From: an uncultured Lentisphaerota bacterium
GTDB lineage: Bacteria > Verrucomicrobiota > Lentisphaeria > Oligosphaerales > CAITYL01
Assembly (NCBI GenBank): GCA_903896595.1
Contig: CAITYL010000375.1
Span: 1-39,637, forward strand
Direction of reading: 5' to 3'
DNA length: 39,637 nt
Positions 1 through 8,173 of this stretch are shown here, piece after piece (within the stretch, counting starts at the first letter, position 1; every line of letters starts with the position of its first letter). Made by a program: the position numbers and the translations under genes. Under the pieces are notes generated by a model, which saw only the letters and a list, made by a program, of their open reading frames with translations, did no database searches and was not told where the DNA came from.

Positions 1-30
1 GGGGCGGCCTGCGGAATCCGCAAAGGGAGC

Positions 31-48
31 ACCCTTTTCCAAAAGGGT
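31..48. terminator. Short perfect hairpin, possible terminator
   Basis: ACCCTTTT and AAAAGGGT form a perfect 8-bp stem with a CC loop, 26 bp beyond the stop codon of the AlbA_2 gene at 75. It could end transcription of the minus-strand operon, but it lacks a clear U-tract beyond the stem. Nothing else is visible in the first 74 bases. Confidence 0.35.
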
Positions 49-74
49 GGCCCCAACATCGTTCGGCAAAATGG

Positions 75-1529
75 TTATGCATTCTCCAAAACCTCCCATT
101 GCCCACCCTTGTCCGGCCCGAGGCGCCGCAGCCGGCCGCTTTCCCGCAGGTTGCGCACCTGCTTCTCCACGGCGCGTTCACTGATCCCCAGCATCTTCGC
201 CAGCTCGGGAAGGGTGGTCTCCGGCTGGTCACGCAGGCAGGCCAGGATTTTCCCCGAACTTTTCCCCGAACTTTTCCCCGAACTTTTCCCCGAACTTTTC
301 CCCGAACTTTTCCCCGAACTTTTCCCCGAACTTCTGCTCTCAACTCCGGCCTTGCCGGCGGGCCGAAAACTCACCGCCACCGTGCGCGTGCTTTCGTTCC
401 AGACCGGCTCCGGCACCCGCCCCTCGCGGCACCAGCGCAGGATGTTGATGGCGCCGCTGCCCCAGCGTTCAATCACGCCGGCCCGGTGCAGCACCGAGGC
501 GATGATGGGGTTCCAGGGCCGTGACGCATGCGCACTCCGCAACTTGTCCGGCGTCATGCCAAAGTGCAATTCCCCGGGATTGGTGATCTCCAGGTGGTCA
601 TCGTACATGGCGACTTCCACCGCGCCCCCCGCCATCGTATAATCGCGGTGGCAGAACGCATTGGCCAGCGCCTCGCGGGTCGCCCGCGGCGGGTAGTCCG
701 GGTAATCCTCGCGCTGCATTTTTCCGGCCACCACGCGGCCGGCAATATGCACATGGTCGGCCAGAAAGCGTTCGGCATGCCGGAGTAGGCTGAACACGCC
801 GCCCCAGTACTCCCGGTTGTCCGCGAACTCCGCCAGCCGGCTGGTGCCCCGGAACCGCCCCAGGCGCACACTGAGCTGCGGAAACCGCGCGAACAGGGAA
901 CGGTTCGGATGCGCGTACAGCGCCACCGCGGCGTTCAGCAGCCGCCCCTCCGCCATGAGGTCCAGCCCCACCAGTGCCGCTTCGGTGTCCGTGGCGGCAA
1001 TCGCCCCGAGCCGCCCCAGTTGCTGGGCTGTGAGAATGGTTTGCCGGATCTCGTCGGCATCCAGGTCGGCGACCGTTACCCCCGCCGGGCACGGCTGGTT
1101 CTCCCAGCGCGTCGTGCCGTGCAATTTCTCGGTGATCCTGAGCTCATAAAACGCCTGCGGCATTTCCGAGGTGGTCGGCCCCAACCGCAGGAACGGTCGC
1201 CGCCGGTAACAGAACGGCCCGCCGCCGCCCGGCACGGTCAAGACCATGGCGTCGCGCTCGGCCGCCACCGGCACCACTTCCAGGTCCGGTACCACGGCCG
1301 GCTGGATCTCCCGGATTGCGGCGGCCAGTTGCTCCAGCGTCCCCGTGCCCGTCTGCTGGCCGGCCAGCCGGCCGTCCGGCGTCACGCCAAACACCACCCG
1401 CCCGCCCTCGCCGTTGAGCATGGCGCAAAGCGTCTCCATCGCCCGCGAGCGCTGGCCCGTGGACTGCTTGAACTCAAGCGCTTGGCCCTCGCCCGCCGCA
1501 ATCAGTTGTTGGAGTTCTTCGAGTGTCAT
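75..1529 (-). CDS. AlbA_2/Schlafen-type ATP-binding putative transcriptional regulator
   Basis: The 484-residue protein has the layout of RecG-like AlbA_2 regulators. An N-terminal AlbA_2 domain (about residues 5-130; EFKQS, then AMLNGEGGRVVFGV) is followed by a GHKL-like C-terminal domain (YPPRATREALANAFCHRDY, about 280-300; NPGELHFG) and a C-terminal winged helix (LPELAKMLGISERAVEKQV). Seven SSGK repeats form a linker before the winged helix. The ATG at 1529 is chosen over a TTG 30 bp upstream because the family typically starts close to this point. It is the last visible gene of the defence operon, separated from the lipoprotein gene by one arm of the CTCGTC repeat. Such proteins are common in genomic islands and some act in phage defence; the target here is unknown. 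Confidence 0.85.
   Translation of the reverse strand: MTLEELQQLIAAGEGQALEFKQSTGQRSRAMETLCAMLNGEGGRVVFGVTPDGRLAGQQTGTGTLEQLAAAIREIQPAVVPDLEVVPVAAERDAMVLTVPGGGGPFCYRRRPFLRLGPTTSEMPQAFYELRITEKLHGTTRWENQPCPAGVTVADLDADEIRQTILTAQQLGRLGAIAATDTEAALVGLDLMAEGRLLNAAVALYAHPNRSLFARFPQLSVRLGRFRGTSRLAEFADNREYWGGVFSLLRHAERFLADHVHIAGRVVAGKMQREDYPDYPPRATREALANAFCHRDYTMAGGAVEVAMYDDHLEITNPGELHFGMTPDKLRSAHASRPWNPIIASVLHRAGVIERWGSGAINILRWCREGRVPEPVWNESTRTVAVSFRPAGKAGVESRSSGKSSGKSSGKSSGKSSGKSSGKSSGKILACLRDQPETTLPELAKMLGISERAVEKQVRNLRESGRLRRLGPDKGGQWEVLENA
248..331 (-). repeat. Seven perfect 12-bp tandem repeats inside the AlbA_2 gene
   Basis: The unit TTTTCCCCGAAC occurs seven times without a mismatch and encodes SSGK x7 on the minus strand. 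Because 12 is a multiple of 3, changes in copy number would alter linker length without breaking the frame. Confidence 0.97.
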
Positions 1530-1560
1530 AGCTTCCGATCCCGAAACCACCGCCCCCAAT

Positions 1561-1613
1561 CGTACTCGTGCGTCGTTCTCGTCGTCGTCCTCGTCCTCGT
1601 TCTCGTTCGTCCG
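1561..1613. repeat. CTCGTC-family element, single arm (copy A)
   Basis: Degenerate CGTCGTTCTCGTCGTCGTCC-type sequence fills the gap between the lipoprotein and AlbA_2 genes. Only one arm of the palindrome found elsewhere is present. Confidence 0.8.
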
Positions 1614-1619
1614 GAGCCC

Positions 1620-2057
1620 CTATGGTTTTTCCTTCATCGGCGTGGTTGTCGGTTGGGGCGGGGCGGGAGTGAACTGCGCCGGGTGCGCCGGCTTTTGTTC
1701 GCACCACAAAGTGTCCACCTTGTCGGGAGTGCGCGAGGTGTCTTCGTACAACGCATGCGTTCCATCCGGCGAACAGACCAGCACCACGACATTTGTCCCG
1801 TCACGCCGCACCAGAATCGGGTACCCCTGGAAAATCCGCGCCAGATCCGGTCGCGCCTTCAATGCCATTGCCGCCAACTGATTGTCGGGTACTGGTGGCA
1901 TGGAATAAAGCGCCGCCCCCTGGACCGCGGTGGTCAGGCGCGGCAGGGCCGCCACCATCGCTTCCTCGTGCTCGCGCGGACAACTCAGGCAACCGGCAAG
2001 CAGCAATGCCGCCAGGCCCAATCCCAGACTGCGTTTTAAATGATAGATATTGTTCAT
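1620..2057 (-). CDS. Small putative lipoprotein
   Basis: A 145-residue protein whose start is fixed by GGAGGAGC upstream of the ATG at 2057. The N-terminus is a lipoprotein signal: a short basic stretch, a hydrophobic core (GLGLAALLLAG) and a lipobox LLAGC at about residues 18-22. The mature part is small and has no domain I recognise; it contains a stretch reading YPILVRRDGTNVVVLVCSP, and the C-terminus is Pro/Thr-rich. The start overlaps the stop of the phospholipase-like gene in an ATGA, so the two are probably translationally coupled and may act together at the envelope. Function unknown. Confidence 0.8.
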   Translation of the reverse strand: MNNIYHLKRSLGLGLAALLLAGCLSCPREHEEAMVAALPRLTTAVQGAALYSMPPVPDNQLAAMALKARPDLARIFQGYPILVRRDGTNVVVLVCSPDGTHALYEDTSRTPDKVDTLWCEQKPAHPAQFTPAPPQPTTTPMKEKP

Positions 2058-2995
2058 GCCACGCTCCTCCAAAAGATGGATCCGCCCGTGTCTGCCAAGC
2101 CCGTGTCGAGATTCGCGTTCTTCAGTGCGAACGCCGCCGGGGTGTTTTGACTGATTGCCGCCGCCAGTTCCGACCATGTGTCAAGCGTGTTCCGCTGGGC
2201 CATCGCGAACAGATCCTCGTAAGCAATGATGGCGCCCGCCGGCGTCCGCAAGCCCCGGACGTATTCGCTCTGCCGTGCCTTTTTCAAGCTGGGGTAGAGC
2301 ACGCTCTTTTTCCGAAGGAGATGACGGGTGATCCACGGGAATCGGCCGCCTTCCTCGGCAAACTTGTCAACTGCCCAGACGTAATGCTCATGCCATTTCT
2401 CGGGTTCCGGCGTTCCTGTTGGCGCCTGGACCTCCGGCCCCATGGTCACCGGCTGCCTGGTGGTGTTGGCTTTGAGTGCCTTGGTCCACATCGGGGCGAT
2501 AGCTGCCAGGTCGCAGTCGCGAATACCGCCGTTATTCAGATACTCGACCCGGTTGACATCGCCAAAGCCCATTTTGTCGAAGATATAAACGTCCTGGTTC
2601 AGCTCGCAGACGCGGTGCTCGGTTTCATGCCCTTTGTAGGGGACAATGGCCGGGTGTACTGTCAGGTCGGTCACCAAGTGCGCGACATATCCAAACAGCC
2701 ACGCCAAACGCTGGGCGCCGCCCATATCATCATCGCCCAGAGTGCCAAGCGCCGGCACCGCCAGACGCACCAAGTCGGCGGTCTGCCAATAATGCATGAC
2801 ATTGCCCCAACCCGCGGCGCTGTCGTCACGCAGTTTCAGATACGGCAGATCCGGGCTCACCGCGCCCAGTTCAGCGTAGCTCGTCTGCATCATCAGCGCC
2901 CGCTTCATCGGTGCGGTCAAGGCACTAATGCCGTCCAGGGTTTCCGGGCGGCACAGCGTCCGGACCAAAATCATGTGGGCAAATGTTCCGGCCAT
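2054..2995 (-). CDS. Zinc-dependent phospholipase C-like protein
   Basis: This 313-residue protein fits the Zn_dep_PLPC family (PF00882). Candidate metal ligands appear in order: His in GTFAHMIL near the N-terminus, Asp in AVSPDLPYL, His in WGNVMHYW, the H-x3-D-x3-H cluster in GYVAHLVTDLTVHP, and H-x3-E in the HRVCE stretch. No signal peptide is visible, so it is probably cytoplasmic unless exported another way. AAGGAG precedes the ATG by a normal distance. Its stop overlaps the lipoprotein start (ATGA). It follows the cyclase-like gene after a 99-bp hairpin-rich gap, so a membrane-damaging effector role can be imagined, but that is inference. Members of this family are often uncharacterised housekeeping proteins. 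Confidence 0.75.
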   Translation of the reverse strand: MAGTFAHMILVRTLCRPETLDGISALTAPMKRALMMQTSYAELGAVSPDLPYLKLRDDSAAGWGNVMHYWQTADLVRLAVPALGTLGDDDMGGAQRLAWLFGYVAHLVTDLTVHPAIVPYKGHETEHRVCELNQDVYIFDKMGFGDVNRVEYLNNGGIRDCDLAAIAPMWTKALKANTTRQPVTMGPEVQAPTGTPEPEKWHEHYVWAVDKFAEEGGRFPWITRHLLRKKSVLYPSLKKARQSEYVRGLRTPAGAIIAYEDLFAMAQRNTLDTWSELAAAISQNTPAAFALKNANLDTGLADTGGSIFWRSVA

Positions 2996-3011
2996 AATCG
3001 TTACTCCTTGC

Positions 3012-3088
3012 TTTTACTTTGTTAAAAATCATCGTCTTTCGAGTACGAGAACGACGACGAGAACGCGGGTCAAGATGACAAAGTAAAA
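3012..3088. repeat. Long hairpin containing a CTCGTC-family arm (copy B)
   Basis: Perfect 11-bp inverted repeats (TTTTACTTTGT at 3012-3022 and ACAAAGTAAAA at 3078-3088) enclose a further TCATC/GATGA pair and a GAGTACGAGAACGACGACGA arm. It fills the gap between the cyclase-like and phospholipase-like genes and could modulate read-through. Confidence 0.75.
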
Positions 3089-3094
3089 TGAACC

Positions 3095-3772
3095 TTATTT
3101 CTGTTTCCTGCTTATTGCCCAGTCAAAGAAGGCCAGCGTATTTGCGAACTTGCCGATGATGTCGGGGCCGATTGGCCCCAGGTTGCGGAATTCCTGCAAG
3201 AGGGTCAGCCGATCAGAGCCATCCTGCCGCCATTGGCGAACCCAGTTCACACACGGCGTCGGCCATGGTGCCACCCCTTTGCAGGGCGGCTTGTAGTCAA
3301 CCCACAGCGACGGACTCTGTTGTGCCTTGCTCAATGCGGCATATCGAAAGGCGGCGGAGGGGGTCATGTGCACGCCGATCCAATCGGCTTGCTCAAACCA
3401 GCCGGCGGCTTCATCAATCGCCTTGCCCATAAACATGGTTTCATTGGTTTGGAAACTGCCATGGCTGGTCACGCCGCGCACGGGAATGCCCGACGCGATC
3501 GATTTACAAATGGCATGCTTTGCCAAAGCTCCATGCAATTTGAATGCTTCACCGCACCGCCGGTCATCACATGTGCTAAAAATGGCAATGGTGTCCGAGA
3601 TGCTGCGGATGTCGGCTGGAATGGCCGAGCCTTCTTTTTCCCTCTCAAGCAGACCCACCAACCCGGACAATTCTTTCAGTGGATCAGATTTGCGCTGATA
3701 GATGCCTTTCCAGCCCAAAACGTCAAGGAAGGTGGTGACGCCGGTGGGGAATTTGTTTCGCGTCAGTATCAT
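3095..3772 (-). CDS. Class III nucleotidyl cyclase-like protein, Pycsar-cyclase-like
   Basis: The 225-residue protein has the pattern of divergent class III cyclases. TFLDVLGW (Asp17) resembles the first metal site, ISDTIAIFS (Asp60) the second, and RGVTSHG (99-105) followed by FMGKAIDEAAGWFE resembles the region after the second metal site in Pycsar-type uridylate/cytidylate cyclases. The ATG at 3772 overlaps the preceding stop (ATGA) and has AAGGG upstream; the longer reading frame starts inside the neighbouring gene. The product nucleotide cannot be read from sequence. No TM or TIR effector is adjacent; the next gene is phospholipase-like. Alternative: a catalytically inactive cyclase homology domain. 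Confidence 0.6.
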   Translation of the reverse strand: MILTRNKFPTGVTTFLDVLGWKGIYQRKSDPLKELSGLVGLLEREKEGSAIPADIRSISDTIAIFSTCDDRRCGEAFKLHGALAKHAICKSIASGIPVRGVTSHGSFQTNETMFMGKAIDEAAGWFEQADWIGVHMTPSAAFRYAALSKAQQSPSLWVDYKPPCKGVAPWPTPCVNWVRQWRQDGSDRLTLLQEFRNLGPIGPDIIGKFANTLAFFDWAISRKQK

Positions 3773-4821
3773 TTGTACCCTTCCCACAGCGCGCCGGCTG
3801 GTGCCTGCCGTTCCACCTGGCGCACCCAAGCCGCCAGGGCGTCAAGGGCGGCCTGGACTTCGCCGCGGCTCAAGCGCTGCCGCTGTGCCGTGTCCCAAAG
3901 CCATGCCAACCGCTCTCCCAGGGTTTGCGGGTAGTTGATGGAATCATGCCGCAAGTTTTCATATAGCGCCGGATACCCGCGCTTGTCCCCAACCGTCAAG
4001 CCGGAAATGAACTCAACCTCCCAGCCGTTCCGCTGCCGTTTCAGGCGATAGACATCGTCATGCCCCCAACGCCGCGAGAACAGCTTGAACTCGAACGTGG
4101 CATTCAGGCATTCGTCCTTGCCGCCCGGTGTATCCCGAATGGTCCGTGCGCCGCCGCCAAACTCTTCCCACAAGCCGGATTTGGGGACGTTGGCATTGAC
4201 GTCCGCGATCCAGCGCGCCAACTCGTCCAATGCCGCCTGCACCTCTTCGTGGGGGACACCCTGTTCGCGCGCCTGCCACCACAGCCAGTCGAACCAGCCG
4301 CCCAGGCCATCCGGATAATCAACCCGGTCCTGGTCGAGAAGCTGGATCAAGACGGGCGCCGCTTCCTTGTCGCAGTCCACATACGCGTCACCGTCTTTCA
4401 CCGCCCAGCCTGTCCGGGTGCGTTTCAGCGCGTACGACCGGTTACCGGCATACACCGCCCCATCCGGTGGCAGGGTCAAGGAAAAAGTATCGTCAAGGGT
4501 GCGGTCCACCGGATCGTCATTGGCGTGTTCGTCCGCCAGGAATTTCAGCAAGTCTTCGAGGGCGTGGACATGGTTGTAAAACTCCACGGTGTCCGGCGGC
4601 ACCCCGCGGTTTTCGCACATGGCCCGCCGGAACCGCGGCTCATGCCCCGCCTTCTTGAGCTGGAGGTGGAGCTTGTGCGCTTTCTTGGCCAGTGCCGCCA
4701 CGATCCGGTTCGCCGCGTCATAGTCCCGCGTGTTATGGAACGCCTCGCGGAACGCATCCACGCCGGCGGCAATCGCATCCCGCACCGCCTGCTGCGCTTT
4801 GGTTAAGGGTACGGCACTCAT
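3769..4821 (-). CDS. Uncharacterised protein with internal duplication
   Basis: A 350-residue protein that I do not recognise. The N-terminal third is helical (about 1-95). It is followed by two related modules: GNRSYALKRTRTGWAV...DRVDYPDGLGGWFDWLWW...EEVQAALDELARW...SGLWEEF and DDVYRLKRQRNGWEV...DSINYPQTLGERLAWLWD...GEVQAALDALAAW...GALWEGYK. No membrane segment or signal peptide is seen. The ATG at 4821 has GGAGGG upstream and is preferred to an in-frame TTG 15 bp earlier. The stop overlaps the start of the cyclase-like gene (ATGA), so the two are probably made together and may be partners, for example sensor and cyclase. That pairing is inference. Confidence 0.7.
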   Translation of the reverse strand: MSAVPLTKAQQAVRDAIAAGVDAFREAFHNTRDYDAANRIVAALAKKAHKLHLQLKKAGHEPRFRRAMCENRGVPPDTVEFYNHVHALEDLLKFLADEHANDDPVDRTLDDTFSLTLPPDGAVYAGNRSYALKRTRTGWAVKDGDAYVDCDKEAAPVLIQLLDQDRVDYPDGLGGWFDWLWWQAREQGVPHEEVQAALDELARWIADVNANVPKSGLWEEFGGGARTIRDTPGGKDECLNATFEFKLFSRRWGHDDVYRLKRQRNGWEVEFISGLTVGDKRGYPALYENLRHDSINYPQTLGERLAWLWDTAQRQRLSRGEVQAALDALAAWVRQVERQAPAGALWEGYK

Positions 4822-4876
4822 GCGTTGGCCCTCCAATCAACTCGGCTCATCTGATGTTGTTGCATTCGCTAATTAG

Positions 4877-4942
4877 CGTCCTCGTCCTCGTCCTCGTTCT
4901 CGTACTCGTGGTCGCCATCGAATTACGACGAGGAGGACGAAA
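4877..4942. repeat. CTCGTC-family palindromic element (copy C)
   Basis: Left arm CGTCCTCGTCCTCGTCCTCG..., loop around GGTCGCCATCGAATT, right arm ACGACGAGGAGGACGA. It overlaps the 3' end of the DUF4209 gene, so that protein ends in SSSSS and takes its stop codon from the element. Confidence 0.85.
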
Positions 4943-6740
4943 CGGGATTATTTTTCTCTGTTTTTTGGATAAATGATAAGAGCAGTAAAACATGAATCAA
5001 GCGATCACTCAAGATACGGTTGTTTCCATTAAATTGGATCATGCCATGGCACACATTATTGCGTATATTCCAACCACGAGGATCTACCAACAACACTTGT
5101 AGATACTTGGGGATTTTGACGCCAAAAACCTTCTCAAAGTATGGGTTCCGTAGCATAGTCCCCAATGTTTCTAGATCGAATCCGCCATTTTGGCCTGGGT
5201 GCCAGATGTTCTGCCCGCCTATGACAAAAAGCTGTCGGATGGCGGCTTCAATTTGCGGAACAAGAAGATGAGCAACAACCATATCGTCTTTATCGAAATA
5301 AGCTTGCACACCACGTAAAAGCATGGTTTTTTGTTCTGGTTTAAAAAGGGGCGAGATCAATAGGCGTGTTACCAGCTTTTCGGGAGTGACATGATAGTGT
5401 TCAACCCATCTGTTTAAGGCAAAACCAAGAAACATTGAGCCGATAATCATGTTATCTGCGATCTGCTTGACCACGCGTCCCGCAAGATCATCCTCAACTG
5501 AACCGACGGTAGCGACGTTGCGTCCAGACTCATCGATAATGGTAAGGGAGAAAAGAGAAGTCAGAATCGCTTTTTTGGCCAGTTCCTTGACTTGCTTTTC
5601 GACCTCGACTGGATCTGGAATGAAATCGACAGCAATTTGAGCCGCAGCGTCGTTTTCGTCGCCTTTGGTGAGGTCGTTCAAAAAATGTTCGATCTCATCA
5701 CTTGGAACCTGCATAGTGTGGGAGATGCACGTCATCTCGTCCTTTGTGGTAGCACCTCGTTCATTCATGGTTATCGCCAAACTATCTGCTTCTTCGGAAA
5801 GGCCAAATTGCAACATTAAGTCGTACGCTGTCCGGAGCCGGGCACATGCGACCATACTGGTGGTTTGTCTTGATGACGCAAGTACGGCATGGGCATACAT
5901 CCGCAGAACACGGCCCTTGTCCGCATTGCGTTGTTTACTGGCATAATACCGGCCAAGACGTTTGGCTGCCTTGTTGGCGGCGAATTGGTCCCTTGGATAT
6001 TTTTCGCCATCCGGGACGGCCACTGCCCACGTCAACCGCCCCTCAAGCGCCTTGATGACCTCCTGTTCTTGCTCTGGGGTTAGATTAACTTTTGACTCAC
6101 CCATAAACATGTCGAAAGGAAATACCCAAGTTCCCGCCTTGTCATTGTCGGCGTGATTCTTTTCATAATTTATGATGGTGGTTATTAGCTGGTTCTGACG
6201 TGCCTGATCTCGGATACTCAGCGAAATAGAAAGGGCACGTTTTAATTTCTTAATGCAATCAATTTCATGCTTGGCAAGGGACTGTTCTGCGATCATAACG
6301 GTGGTGTCAATGACGGCCCTTGCTGCTTCCACTCCTCGACTTTCCTTGCACACTTTTGGCGAAAAGTCCCACACTAGATCGGCATATCGCAACCGCAATA
6401 TGGGATGTTTTGCTTCCAGAAACCGCTGCTTCCAGTACTCGATGATCTCTGGGGTGATCTGACTGATGTTGGGATGAATATAGGCGGCACCCTCTGCCGG
6501 AAAAATCGATTGCGGCCCATAATAGGTGCCCCACTTCGTGTATTCGTGGCTATGCTCGGGATAAAAATCAAACGCGATATACTCGGCCAGCCAAGACGGC
6601 GGCATCTCTGTGCCTTTCGGCCAATGAACGTCACAAATACCGTGGATGGCCGCCGACACATCAATATCTCGTAGCGGACTGGAATCTGCCTCCAGGCCCA
6701 CCATGACGGGAACCAATTCCGTGGGCAGTCCTTTTGTCAT
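4923..6740 (-). CDS. DUF4209-type protein with HEPN-like RNxxxH motif
   Basis: A 605-residue protein with an N-terminal uncharacterised region and a C-terminal part matching DUF4209 as I recall it (FDLETLGTMLRNPYFEKVFG, then NIRNNVCHGMI). The RNNVCH at about 560-565 fits the R-x4-H signature of HEPN domains, many of which are RNases in defence and toxin systems. AGGAGG precedes the ATG at 6740, which overlaps the hsdS stop (ATGA). Base composition is visibly more AT-rich than the surrounding genes, suggesting separate acquisition. The C-terminal PVSSSSS comes from repeat copy C. Assignment to DUF4209 is from memory of the family, and nuclease activity is inference. Confidence 0.65.
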   Translation of the reverse strand: MTKGLPTELVPVMVGLEADSSPLRDIDVSAAIHGICDVHWPKGTEMPPSWLAEYIAFDFYPEHSHEYTKWGTYYGPQSIFPAEGAAYIHPNISQITPEIIEYWKQRFLEAKHPILRLRYADLVWDFSPKVCKESRGVEAARAVIDTTVMIAEQSLAKHEIDCIKKLKRALSISLSIRDQARQNQLITTIINYEKNHADNDKAGTWVFPFDMFMGESKVNLTPEQEQEVIKALEGRLTWAVAVPDGEKYPRDQFAANKAAKRLGRYYASKQRNADKGRVLRMYAHAVLASSRQTTSMVACARLRTAYDLMLQFGLSEEADSLAITMNERGATTKDEMTCISHTMQVPSDEIEHFLNDLTKGDENDAAAQIAVDFIPDPVEVEKQVKELAKKAILTSLFSLTIIDESGRNVATVGSVEDDLAGRVVKQIADNMIIGSMFLGFALNRWVEHYHVTPEKLVTRLLISPLFKPEQKTMLLRGVQAYFDKDDMVVAHLLVPQIEAAIRQLFVIGGQNIWHPGQNGGFDLETLGTMLRNPYFEKVFGVKIPKYLQVLLVDPRGWNIRNNVCHGMIQFNGNNRILSDRLIHVLLLLSFIQKTEKNNPVSSSSS

Positions 6741-8173
6741 AATTTCCCCTCCTGAACGCTTACCCCTATTTGGCCGGTCAGCAATGCTTGGCTCAAGGCG
6801 GACTTGGCTTGACTGAGTTGAACCTCGATTTCGCGATCCTGCCGAAGGCGCTGGTCAACTCGGCGGATTACTTCGGCAATGGCGTCCTGTTCTTTGCGGA
6901 GTGGCATTGGAAATAAGAGACCGGAGAGAGTTTCCGAGGTAACGATTTGCCGGCCACCGTCAGCAGTCAGGCGGCGAACTTGGTCGGTCACAAGCCGGTT
7001 GTGTACCAGAGACTGTCGAAGAAACCACGGATCAAATTTTCGCTTGTCCAACGTGATGCGCATGAGATTGGAGGAAATGATCCAGCCAGCAGCATGTTCG
7101 GGAATGGTGACGGAACGTCCCACATCAGCAACACGGGAAAACACCACATCGCCAGGCAGGACTTCGTACTCCCGCAACTCCGTGGCCTTGGCTTCGTCGA
7201 CAAAAAGCAATTCACTCGCGACAATCTCGCCTTCACCGAGACTACCGATGGTCAGAACGGGGCGGCCGCTCGGAACGAAATGCTCTGTTTTCAACGACGA
7301 GCCAAACGGCCCCGTACGAAGCGGCGGACGCCGCCCATCGCTCATGTCATCGAGGCAGAAAACCTGCCAGTCAGATGGAATCTCTCCAACCCCTTTGACC
7401 TCCCGCCGGTGTTTTCGTTCTCCCGGCAATCCATTTGAGAGTAGGTCATCAAGCAGAGCGGATTTGAGGCGACGGGTTTGGGCGATGACGGCGCGTGTCG
7501 CGTCAATGGCGTCATCGACGGCATCCAGGAGAGCCGCTTTGTGGTTTTGGTTCGTAAGTATGTCCGGTGGCAGATAGAACAAATCGAAAAAATCCGCAGG
7601 GACGCGTTGCTGTCCGGCGGACCCTCCCATGACCGCGACGGCCTTTGCCCGGACAAATGGATCATGGGCAAGATGAAAGACGATTCGGGGAGAAACACCG
7701 GATTTTGCGCGAAGCACGTGAAACTCCGTGCTTCCGAATCCGATCCCGTTGACGAGGTTGGTGGCGTGGCATCCTTTCCCGTTCTCCGCGCACGGAGTGA
7801 TCTTTGCAAAGAGAATATCGCCTTCCTGAAAGACCGTGTAGCCCTTCTTTACCTCGCCAAGACGTCGTGCCTGGCGGTCCACCCAATGGCCGGTCTCATC
7901 AACAGCAGTCATCGGGATGAAGGATACTTCCGCCGTGTCCGGTAATTTCACGGGAGTGCGTGGGTTCACTTCCGCCAAGTCCGAGAAGCGAAGCGGTGAC
8001 GAGTACGAGGACGATGACGAGGGACGAGGACGATGGGGAAAACGGATCGAGTTTTGGTTATCGTCGTCGTTCTCGTTCCTCGTGGTCGTCCTCGAAGTTT
8101 TTCCGGGGCATTGAATCGACGACGAGGACGAGAACGAGGGACGAGGACGATGGGGGGGCGTGCGATTGCTCAT
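6737..8173 (-). CDS. hsdS: Type I restriction-modification specificity subunit with two target domains
   Basis: The 478-residue protein has two S-type halves. The first runs from LAEVNPRTPVKLPD to LKSALLDDLLSNGL, the second from EIPSDWQVFCLDD through TGPFGSSLK to KSALSQALLTGQIGV. Each half ends in the usual helical spacer (KEQDAIAEVIRRVDQRLRQD in the second). HsdS recognises the target sequence in the M2S complex. GGGAGG lies nine bases before the ATG at 8173 (MSNRTPP). The first 60 or so residues are translated CTCGTC elements (RPRPSFSSSSS, TTTRNENDDD), which pushes the true domain start downstream. The same ribosome site and ATG recur 155 bp upstream through a tandem duplication. The stop overlaps the DUF4209 start. 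Confidence 0.85.
   Translation of the reverse strand: MSNRTPPHRPRPSFSSSSSIQCPGKTSRTTTRNENDDDNQNSIRFPHRPRPSSSSSYSSPLRFSDLAEVNPRTPVKLPDTAEVSFIPMTAVDETGHWVDRQARRLGEVKKGYTVFQEGDILFAKITPCAENGKGCHATNLVNGIGFGSTEFHVLRAKSGVSPRIVFHLAHDPFVRAKAVAVMGGSAGQQRVPADFFDLFYLPPDILTNQNHKAALLDAVDDAIDATRAVIAQTRRLKSALLDDLLSNGLPGERKHRREVKGVGEIPSDWQVFCLDDMSDGRRPPLRTGPFGSSLKTEHFVPSGRPVLTIGSLGEGEIVASELLFVDEAKATELREYEVLPGDVVFSRVADVGRSVTIPEHAAGWIISSNLMRITLDKRKFDPWFLRQSLVHNRLVTDQVRRLTADGGRQIVTSETLSGLLFPMPLRKEQDAIAEVIRRVDQRLRQDREIEVQLSQAKSALSQALLTGQIGVSVQEGKL
7998..8038. repeat. CTCGTC-family element, single arm (copy D1)
   Basis: GACGAGTACGAGGACGATGACG... arm, translated in frame as part of the hsdS N-terminus (RPRPSSSSSYSS). 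Confidence 0.8.
8059..8155. repeat. CTCGTC-family palindromic element (copy D2)
   Basis: Left arm ATCGTCGTCGTTCTCGTTCC..., loop of about 20 nt (AAGTTTTTCCGGGGCATTGA), right arm CGACGACGAGGACGAGAACG.... Lies in frame inside the 5' end of hsdS. Confidence 0.9.

Noticed and set aside
2054-2995. S1/P1-type nuclease
   Set aside because: S1/P1 proteins share zinc-ligand logic but need a Trp N-terminus after signal cleavage and different spacing; the GYVAH...D...HP pattern fits the zinc phospholipase family better.
1793-3025. 410-residue plus-strand frame opposite the lipoprotein and phospholipase genes
   Set aside because: No family features; the minus-strand genes have ribosome sites and an ATGA overlap.
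6737-8173. hsdS as a pseudogene because of the repeats at its 5' end
   Set aside because: The frame is open from a strong ribosome site through both target domains.
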